Part shown: in pieces, positions 56,720 to 64,000 of the stretch
How positions within the stretch are numbered: position 1 is the first letter of the stretch
Layout: each line of letters starts with the position of its first letter
Assembly: GCA_031771865.1 (NCBI GenBank)
Contig: JASISA010000010.1
Span: forward strand, 2,108,001-2,172,000
Origin: Nothophaeocryptopus gaeumannii
Lineage: Eukaryota > Ascomycota > Dothideomycetes > Mycosphaerellales > Mycosphaerellaceae
Direction: 5' to 3'
Length of the DNA: 64,000 nucleotides
Translations under genes and position numbers: made by a program
The notes under the pieces: generated by a model
What the model saw: the letters and a program-made list of their open reading frames with translations, nothing else
What the model was told of the DNA's origin: nothing
The model's database searches: none

Positions 56720-57396
56720 CTTAGCTATTTCGCTCGTATGATCCGGTATGTATGGGTGGGAGGTCAAGCGGGTTGCAGGGTGGTATGAGCAGTGTTGGAG
56801 AGTTGATGGTGTTGGTGTTTGGATGTTGCAGCTTCAGGCTGCTGGAGATGATGCGGCTCGCGCCTGGAGCTTCGTCCAGCTTGTGAAAGCCAGAAGTCGT
56901 GGTGTCTCTTTCCACAAACTTGGTTCAGAACGCCCGAAGGACGACTCGGGAGCACTCAACACTGCATAGAGCTGGGATTGAATAGAGATGTGTCTAACAG
57001 TCTACCTGAATTCGCAACACTTCTGCGACTTTGAGCCAGATCTTATGACCTGCGCTCAAATCACACATTCTGCACACGAGCCGCGCTTGTCGAGCTTGGA
57101 CACTGGACCGCGTTTAGCTTTGCGACGTCAAGTGAATCTTTCGGTGTTGTTTCTCCATCTGCCTAGAGCTGCCTTGCGCACTCAACACCCTTCATCGCCA
57201 ACCTGTTCTCCTCCCGCCTCGGCTTCCGCGCCTCCAGCTTGCCTCCGGTGCAAGTCCGCTCGTTACATTCGTCCTTACGCGTATCAACAGATTCCCCGCC
57301 GAACTGCCCGAAACAACGAACGCTCAGACCAGGAACAGTGAGAAAGGCGCTACGAACAACGAGCATAACGTGGAGGTGGATGGGAAACCAGACAAT
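56720..57396. promoter_or_regulatory. Shared divergent promoter region of PUP1 and NUP159
   Basis: 677 bp between the two start codons, with no other gene. A six-codon upstream reading frame for NUP159 lies at its right end (57380-57400). I did not find a clear proteasome-control (Rpn4-type) element. Confidence 0.5.
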
Positions 57397-57400
57397 ATGA
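57380..57400 (+). promoter_or_regulatory. Six-codon upstream ORF overlapping the NUP159 start (ATGA)
   Basis: ATG at 57380 opens a frame MGNQTI ending TGA at 57398-57400, so stop and main start share the bases ATGA at 57397-57400. It could lower or reset initiation if it lies in the transcript, which is not shown by the sequence. Confidence 0.45.
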
Positions 57401-60400
57401 GCAGTGGTTGGGGCGTCGGTGGTCTGTCCGTGAGCGGCGGTGGCGGCGGCAACGACAACGCAACCAAGGGCGAAGATCTCCCAGACGTCCCCTCCGATGA
57501 GTTCGCTCTCCACGATCTCAACAAAAATAAGCTGAAGGTGTCAGAGCCGTGGCCGGCCGATGCTCTCCCCCAGAATCATGCCTCGTTGCTTAGTGTTGCT
57601 TCGCAGAAAGGTCTCATAGCAGCCGCCGGACCCGATCGCTTGGTTATTGCGCAAACGGAGCATGTACGACAGAGACAGTACATTCCTTACAAACCGCCAA
57701 ACCTAACAGTCAAGGAAAGCTTGCAAAAGCTCCATACTAGAGGCTCCACGGTGGAAGAGCGCCCTGACTGGCTTGTGGATATTGACGCTCTTGTCACAAT
57801 ACCAGTTCCGCGACTTTCGCACGTGGCCTTCAGCTCTGATGAGAGCTGTCTGGTCATCATTTCCGAAGATGGAGGAGGTCTGGGTGTCTACGACACGGCT
57901 TCTCTTGCTGCTGGCAAGCAGGATAGGGCCTTTGAAGTGAGCACAAACGGTGTCAGTGTGCGACATCTTCTACCAAACCCAAATCCAAGCCAGGGTCTGG
58001 CGCACTTCTTTGCCGTCGTGCTGACGAATGGACAACTGTTACTCGCAGACCTCAAAACCCGGCAGATGGTCAACGGAATCAACGGCGCTGTATTCCAGGA
58101 CAAGGTCATCAGCGCAAGCTGGTCGAAGCTCGGAAAACAGGTCGTGGCCGGCCTCGATGACAGCACATGCGTTCAGATCGATCCACAGGGCAGCATCAAG
58201 GACAGGATACCCGTCGCTCCTCAGTTGGAAGAAATAAAGCAGGACAGATACCAGGGAGCCCAGGCTGTGCCCGTCACCTCGATATCTTGGTTGCAGACCT
58301 TCCAGTTCCTGATTGTCTACACGCCTTTTTATAACAATACAGACCAGGATATCAACCCGATCCACGATTCTGCATACTTCATTGCTGAGCGTCCAGCAAA
58401 AGGCCAGCCCTTCGTATTTCGCATGTTTGAGGTCGATCCATGCCCAACTTTCAATCCAGAAGGCAGATACCCAGCACAGCACTTTGTCAACCGACTCACC
58501 GAGTGGGAACCCAGCCTTGCAGATGAGCTGATAATTTCGTCTACCGGCTCCACAGACACAGGTGTCTTTGCAAAGCTCACATCAGAAGGCTCATTCTCTA
58601 CGAGGAGCATCCAGGACGAGGGGAGGAAAGCAGCCTACCCTATGAGTTATGTCAAAGACTCTGGCGAGGACACTTCACCGATCGGTCAAGCACTCGACTT
58701 CAGTACAAAAGTCGTTGCGCCAAGGCCAATACCTAACATGGTAGATACTTACGAAGCGTCGCCATTTCCACTCCCTTGCCTGTGCACCCTGAGCACTGAC
58801 GGTATTTTGGCAATGTACTGGGTCATATACGAGGATGCCATTAAGAGTGACAAGCCTCACCCAGCCATGGTCCATAAGGCTGACCCGGCCACGGTCGGGA
58901 AAGCGAAGCTGTGGAAGACCTATAAAGACTTGGGCGATGAATACAGATCAACTTTGCCAGAGACGGGTGACGCGTCAAGCGCTGCGGTCACCGAAGCGCC
59001 CAAAGCCTCATCAGTAAGCAATTCGGCATCGACTGTCGGCCCAAGTTTGTTCGGTCAGACAGCACCGAAACCCGATACACCATCTACCCCTGCATTCGGG
59101 AAGAGCTCATTTGGCGAGACACCAGCATCGAAGCCAACTCAATCTACGCCTGCGTTTGGGCAGACTTCCTTTCCCTCAGGAGCAGCGGCAAACCTCACGT
59201 TCGGAGGATCGTCGGCGCTTGGCCAAAGTACCAGTGTATGGGGAGGTGCGACTGCGACGCCTGGCGTAACGGGTGGGAACACGGCTTTTGGAAAGACATC
59301 ACAGATCGGAGGGCATAAATCCGTGTTTGGACAGCCTTCTCAACCTGCAAGTCCTGGCGGCGCTACTTTTGGAACATCTGGCATCGGGAAGGCATCAGCG
59401 CTGGGCACTGGCTTTGGCCAGATTGGTGCAATGGGTGGCAATAAGACTTCGGCATGGGCATCGGGCAAGTCAGCAAACGATCAAGCGACCCCTGCGAAGA
59501 CGCCTTTTGGTGGAACCAGTGGTGGCGATGGCAAGGCATCTGCATTCTCTGGTTTTGCGAGCAAATCCTCTTCAAGCCCTTTCGCAGGACTCGGTGGCAA
59601 TGCTCAGCAAAGTCCGTTTGCGCTTGGAAACCAGATCAAGTCTCCCCTTGCGAGCTTTGGAACACCATCACTGTCGAATCAGACCTCAACCGGCTCGACG
59701 GCCACGCTTGGATCAACGGGTACTTTCGGAAAATCATCCACACCCTTCGGCTCGTTTGGTGGTCTGTCCAAGGAATCATCGTCCACCGGCGACGCAAGTC
59801 AGCCGAATGGTGGTGCTTTTGGGCTTGGTGCCGGTGGCTTTAAGCTCGGTTCGACGTTCAAAGGCGATGGAACCGCGAAAGACGACCTTCCCAAGCCCGC
59901 AAACCCTGGAGCAGGTCTATTTGGTGCCGGATTCGATGAATCGCTTTCTGGATTGCGATCGGAGAACAAGAAACCGGAACCAGTCATCAAGGAAGAGCCT
60001 GGCACTGAGAAGCAACTGCCCTTGTCCAGTATTCCAGCGACGTCGCCAGAGCCTCAAAAGACTCTTGGCGGAGACGCGCCTCTACCGCCTGATCCATCAA
60101 CCTTTGAATACAAGAAGAAGCTTGCAGAGATGCCTGCTGTGCCCGGCGTGAAGAAGGAGGAGAAGGCCGAGTCGAGCGATGCTCCTCTACCACCCGATCC
60201 GTCCACCTTCGACTACAAGAAGAAATTGAACGAGATGCCTCCCGTACCTGGTGCGACTACTACGACTCCACCGAAGAAGACCGATGAGATGGATGTGCCA
60301 ATCGCAGGCAGTCCGCCGCAGAACATTACACACAGCCAGACATTCTCCCCTGCTGCATCAGAAGCCGGGCCTCCCGAGGAAGATGATGAGGAATCATGGG

Positions 60401-62091
60401 AAGAAGAAGACGCTGATGGCGAGGAAGAGGAAGAAGACGTGGACGGGGAAGAGGATGAGGATGAAGGTGACGAGGAGGACGAAGAAGAAGAGGAAGATGA
60501 CGAGGAGGATGAGGAGTCGGAAGGGAAGGTACCGTACGAGCCTCAAAACCAGAAGGCGCTGGATGCATTCAAAGCCCGAATGACACCAGCATCGCCGCCC
60601 AAATCTGCGCTGCAATCTCCTGTTCCGAAGTCCTCCACTCCGGCAAAAGAAGCCACCTACACTCCCGCTGGACTTCCCAAGGGACCAGTACTTCATCCGT
60701 CTGGTCCGCGACGCACTGGCGACAGTCCCCGCTCGCCCAGCCCTCAGCGACAGCCTCACGGGCAGCGATCAGTAACGAGCCCTATGCCTAAGCCGTCACC
60801 AAAAGGCTCACTTACGTTCCCGCCACAAATTCAAATGACGGCCATCCCACCAGCTCAGCCAGTGCCGAGACCTGCTCCGTCCCACAAGCCTAGAGAGCCG
60901 ACGCAGGGAGAGCTCATGGATGACGCCGCAGACCGCGTGAGAGCCATTCTCGAGGCGCCCATTGAGCCTACCAAGCAACTGCCAGACTTCTTCTCTCACC
61001 AAGACTACAATGGCGGGACTGAGAACCCCGGCCTTGGAGGGCAAATTGAGAAGGTCTACCGCGACGCAAACTCCATGGTCGACGTGGTAGGCCTGAATGC
61101 GCGCTCTCTGCGGGGCTTCCTCGAAGGTCACGATCGACTCCGCAAGCCAGGCCAGCGAACGCGAGATGACCTGGAAGATATGGATGCTTGGTGCCTCGGT
61201 GATCTAGGAGATCTCAGCCGCGTAATGGACGATATTGGTCGCCAGCTCGACAATGGCAAGCTTGAGCATGTTCAAGAGACACTCAGGAACCTGTTGTCAG
61301 AGCACCAAGAAATCATCAAGATCAAGGCCAAGACTACGGAAATGCGGAAACACATTCACGCATACGCTGATCCTGCCAAACGCGCGGAGCAGGAGAGTGC
61401 GCCTTTGTCAGCAGAAGCGGCAGCTCAACAGTCCGAACTCAGACAGCAGGTCCAGCTGGTGCAGAAATTGCTGTCAGAAGCTGAACAGAAGACTACGGAG
61501 CTACGAGCCGACTTCGCCTCTCTTCCATCAAACGCAAAGAACGGCGAGAAAGCCCCAGTCCCGACCGTTGAGGCGGTCGAGAGGACAATCCTCAGGATGA
61601 CAGCCATGGTCGAGCAGAAGTCCGGAGACGTCGACCTTCTCGAATCTCAAATTAAGCGCTTACCAAACGGCATCGCCTCTCTATGCATGTCTAACGACTA
61701 CGAGGACGACCTCGCAGCACGTTTAGGCGGGAGCAAACTCATCACCGACAGCCCAAGCCGCAGAACACCGCAGAAATACCCTCGCATGGCAGCCAACGGT
61801 GACCCATTAGGCATGTCCGGGATGTTCAGTTCCTCTAAGTTCAGAACACCGCCTAGTGGTAGCGTGCGGGCAAGTCCGAGCTTGAGGAGGAGTGTCGCCT
61901 TTACTCCTGAGGCTAGTGCTTTGGGTGGGAGTACGGGGAGTATGAGTGGGAGTGCGAGGAAGAAGATGCAGGATGTCACAGAGGAGGAAGTTGAGGGGTA
62001 TCATGCGAGGGTGGCAAGACGGAGGGAGGTGCTGAGTGCGCTCAAGGGTCGCATTGAGCAGAAGGGCGCGAGGGTTGTTAGGGTGGATTGA
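57397..62091 (+). CDS. NUP159: FG-repeat nucleoporin Nup159 (Nup214 homolog)
   Basis: Single exon, 1,564 aa from the first in-frame ATG. It sits on the cytoplasmic side of the nuclear pore and helps mRNA export by anchoring the Dbp5 helicase. Order: N-terminal beta-propeller (about residues 35-500, with repeated strands such as VPRLSHVAFSSDESCLVII); Thr/Ser-rich FG region at about 545-850 with more than a dozen FG motifs (SLFGQ, PAFGK, SVFGQ, TGFGQ, TPFGG); a linker with two copies of a PLPPDPSTF motif at about 893 and 928; a very acidic run at about 994-1045; Pro-rich linker; and a C-terminal coiled-coil part from about 1175 that joins the Nup82 complex in yeast. The upstream in-frame GTG has no support as a start. 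Confidence 0.9.
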   Translation: MSSGWGVGGLSVSGGGGGNDNATKGEDLPDVPSDEFALHDLNKNKLKVSEPWPADALPQNHASLLSVASQKGLIAAAGPDRLVIAQTEHVRQRQYIPYKPPNLTVKESLQKLHTRGSTVEERPDWLVDIDALVTIPVPRLSHVAFSSDESCLVIISEDGGGLGVYDTASLAAGKQDRAFEVSTNGVSVRHLLPNPNPSQGLAHFFAVVLTNGQLLLADLKTRQMVNGINGAVFQDKVISASWSKLGKQVVAGLDDSTCVQIDPQGSIKDRIPVAPQLEEIKQDRYQGAQAVPVTSISWLQTFQFLIVYTPFYNNTDQDINPIHDSAYFIAERPAKGQPFVFRMFEVDPCPTFNPEGRYPAQHFVNRLTEWEPSLADELIISSTGSTDTGVFAKLTSEGSFSTRSIQDEGRKAAYPMSYVKDSGEDTSPIGQALDFSTKVVAPRPIPNMVDTYEASPFPLPCLCTLSTDGILAMYWVIYEDAIKSDKPHPAMVHKADPATVGKAKLWKTYKDLGDEYRSTLPETGDASSAAVTEAPKASSVSNSASTVGPSLFGQTAPKPDTPSTPAFGKSSFGETPASKPTQSTPAFGQTSFPSGAAANLTFGGSSALGQSTSVWGGATATPGVTGGNTAFGKTSQIGGHKSVFGQPSQPASPGGATFGTSGIGKASALGTGFGQIGAMGGNKTSAWASGKSANDQATPAKTPFGGTSGGDGKASAFSGFASKSSSSPFAGLGGNAQQSPFALGNQIKSPLASFGTPSLSNQTSTGSTATLGSTGTFGKSSTPFGSFGGLSKESSSTGDASQPNGGAFGLGAGGFKLGSTFKGDGTAKDDLPKPANPGAGLFGAGFDESLSGLRSENKKPEPVIKEEPGTEKQLPLSSIPATSPEPQKTLGGDAPLPPDPSTFEYKKKLAEMPAVPGVKKEEKAESSDAPLPPDPSTFDYKKKLNEMPPVPGATTTTPPKKTDEMDVPIAGSPPQNITHSQTFSPAASEAGPPEEDDEESWEEEDADGEEEEEDVDGEEDEDEGDEEDEEEEEDDEEDEESEGKVPYEPQNQKALDAFKARMTPASPPKSALQSPVPKSSTPAKEATYTPAGLPKGPVLHPSGPRRTGDSPRSPSPQRQPHGQRSVTSPMPKPSPKGSLTFPPQIQMTAIPPAQPVPRPAPSHKPREPTQGELMDDAADRVRAILEAPIEPTKQLPDFFSHQDYNGGTENPGLGGQIEKVYRDANSMVDVVGLNARSLRGFLEGHDRLRKPGQRTRDDLEDMDAWCLGDLGDLSRVMDDIGRQLDNGKLEHVQETLRNLLSEHQEIIKIKAKTTEMRKHIHAYADPAKRAEQESAPLSAEAAAQQSELRQQVQLVQKLLSEAEQKTTELRADFASLPSNAKNGEKAPVPTVEAVERTILRMTAMVEQKSGDVDLLESQIKRLPNGIASLCMSNDYEDDLAARLGGSKLITDSPSRRTPQKYPRMAANGDPLGMSGMFSSSKFRTPPSGSVRASPSLRRSVAFTPEASALGGSTGSMSGSARKKMQDVTEEEVEGYHARVARRREVLSALKGRIEQKGARVVRVD

Positions 62092-62651
62092 GAGGACCGC
62101 TCACATTGAAGTGAGGGCGAAAATACCAGCGTTGTGTAGTAGGATAACTGCATTTGAATGAAGTAAATGACGAAGGCCTTTCCCCAAGGCATACCGCACG
62201 ATTGTCGTCGCCGCCTTGATCGATCTGAACAACCTCATCCACGCCTCTGTCTGCCGGCTGCCGACATTTAAAGTTCAACATGCCCTGCTTCGGTCTCACT
62301 TGCCGTGGAGATCGCAGATCTCTCTTCAATATTGATGGCGCTCCCAGTGAAGACTCATCAATGCAAGTATCGTCACCCTGGCAAGCAGGAAAGAAATGAC
62401 GACCGACCAAGTTCTGGCCCAGCAACTCCCTGCAGTGACATCTGCACCAACCATGAGTCTAACTTCATCGTTCACCTTCTACACCACATCTCCTACCTTC
62501 GTGCGAGTACACCTATATCATCTTCCAGACGCGATCCCTCTCCGTCATGTCCAATGGCAGCCGAACGATGAAAGACCGTCCTACGCGATAGCCGTCCATT
62601 GAGCGCGAGAGCCACACGATTGCGCTCTCGCGTCCCTCCCTCGACGCCAAT
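62092..62651. other. Intergenic, nothing recognised
   Basis: NUP159 3' region and promoter of the histidine kinase gene. Confidence 0.5.
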
Positions 62652-64000
62652 ATGGACTCCATAGACGCGCTATATACACGACTGAAAGAGCAAGATCCAG
62701 AGGGACTGGCTAAGCTTCTCCAACGAAGGCTCTCACTCCCAAAGACCGCCGTACCTGCCAAGCGGCCTACGGTCAGTGGCCTACCAGAAGCAGGGGGACA
62801 ACCGCCAGGCGACATAGGCCCCGCAGGACCTTGGGATCTCACAGTCCCCAATCTCGGCCCTGAGCGACCCATGTCGGACTTTGTCAAATTCATACGCGAA
62901 TATGACTGGGCATCGACGGGTTTCGGGCCCATGTCAACTTGGAGCACAGGACTACGACGGATAGTGAACTTTCTCTTGACAGACAACAGAGCCGTTGCGC
63001 TATGGTGGGGACCGCAGAGACTGTGCATATACAATGAAGTATATCAATTTGTGGCTGGGCATAAACATCCTTGGGCATTGGGCTCGCCGGTGGAGAAAGT
63101 GTGGCCTGAACTTGTACGTGCCAATACAAGCTGGAACAAGGGTATGCCGGACCTTGTGCTGATACATGTGAATGAAGGTCGATCTCGCATACGGTATGCC
63201 CTTTCGATTGGAGACGAATGTTGCGTAGGGTGAAACATACCTACGTTGATACTGTCCAATGTCTTAATCTACCGGTCATACTAATGTGCGATAGGACGCT
63301 CTTTTGATCATGCCGATCGTACAGGCGAGCCGTCTTCTGGCGAACGAGGCGTATTTTTCGTTGAGCGCAAAGGTTATCTAGAAGAGGTCTGGGCGAGTTG
63401 GATAGTCAACCCCATTCCCGGCCCCAATGGAAACCAAGGATATTACAATGTCGTTACCGAAGTCACAGCAGAAGTTGTGCATGATCGCAGAATGGCGACC
63501 TTGCAGAATCTGGATCGATCCATCTCGCAAGCGCAGACTGTAAGGCAATTCCTGGAAGAAGTACTGAACGGCCTGGAAGACGACCACTACGAGGTTCCTT
63601 TCATAGCGCTCTATGGCCCTTCAAGCGTCGAGCCGGCAAAAATGCCGCCCTTGCAACACACCAACAGCACGGACAGTGTAGACGATGTTGAAACTGCGGG
63701 TAAGGACAGCAGTACGCAATCGGAACAGGCTTCTGTTTTCAGCGGAACTGAATGGACGCTCGAGGGAGTTTTGGGACATGAGCTGCCTCCAAATGTGCCA
63801 GGATGGCCAGCGACCGTTGATCTTGATACTGGATCTGATTTCCTGACGCCGCTGTTTCGCAATGCGATGACCACGAAGACGACGGCCATAATTCGGGACA
63901 GTGAAGGTACAGTTTCGCTCATTTGCTAACGTGCATGTGAGACGTGTACTGATCGCTTTTCCTACAATCAGGGACCATACTTCCGTTACTCAAGGATGTC
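62652..64000 (+). CDS. Hybrid histidine kinase, N-terminal part only (runs off the window)
   Basis: Exon 1 starts at ATG 62652 and runs to a donor at about 63141 (gtatgc; an alternative donor is 63114). Exon 2 starts at 63295 after catactaat...gatag and ends at 63906; exon 3 starts at 63972. The protein shows the same N-terminal plan as the kinase at 7.9-11.3 kb: IREYDWASTGFGPMSTW versus IRAFDWGSTALGPMHSW, RRIVNFLL versus RRSVNFLL, GYYNVVTEVT versus GYYNTVVDLT, and a GAF-like part with TLEGVLG versus NLEGALG. So the two are paralogs of one subfamily. Kinase and receiver domains should lie beyond 64000. The exon 1/2 junction is uncertain. Confidence 0.78.

Noticed and set aside
59273..60151. 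292-codon plus frame inside NUP159
   Set aside because: A shadow of the Gly/Ser/Phe-rich FG repeats in another frame.

Overview
This is a nuclear segment from a filamentous ascomycete (Pezizomycotina). The signs are short GT-AG introns (about 50-75 bp) with CTRAY branch points, a Zn2Cys6 regulator, fungal hybrid histidine kinases, a Chs4-type Sel1 protein, an Atg22 permease, and a Fot1/pogo transposon carrying RIP-like mutations. Gene style and content fit Dothideomycetes (a Mycosphaerella-like lineage), but that placement is inference. I see no rRNA, tRNA or CRISPR array.

Layout. 0.2-4.5 kb: a chitin synthase activator ending in a CaaX box and a 7-TM protein. 6 kb: a small Grg1-like stress protein behind a cluster of STRE-like boxes. 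7.9-13.1 kb (minus): a hybrid histidine kinase with an in-frame TGA just before its H-box, then a Zn2Cys6 factor whose zinc cluster is spread over three exons. 15.2-18.2 kb (minus): an AsaB/GA4-desaturase-like protein and a medium-chain reductase followed by an unexplained in-frame tail. 19-26.6 kb (minus): a tannase/feruloyl esterase, a carboxylesterase with a likely frameshift, a small LEA-like mitochondrial protein and a second carboxylesterase. 27.5-37.6 kb: an uncharacterised, possibly broken gene, serine palmitoyltransferase subunit LCB1, a Whi5/Nrm1-like repressor and a metallopeptidase with a C-terminal lectin-like domain.

38-47.4 kb is the accessory part. A 1,844-bp pogo-type element with 67-bp inverted repeats and TA target duplication has its transposase in one unbroken frame interrupted by 14 stops, 13 of them TAG. 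Next to it lies an array of related, uncharacterised genes in several stages of decay (copies at about 41.5-42.0, 42.5-44.9, 45.2-45.6 and 45.6-47.1 kb), also with TAG stops and frameshifts.

47.5-64 kb returns to housekeeping genes: ATG22 (vacuolar permease), phosphatidylserine synthase CHO1, a third secreted carboxylesterase, proteasome subunit beta 2 (PUP1), the divergent FG-nucleoporin NUP159, and the 5' part of a second hybrid histidine kinase of the same subfamily as the one at 8-11 kb. LCB1 and CHO1 are core lipid synthesis genes; Chs4 and the Whi5-like protein serve wall growth and cell cycle; the four esterases suggest extracellular ester breakdown. I see no single biosynthetic cluster.
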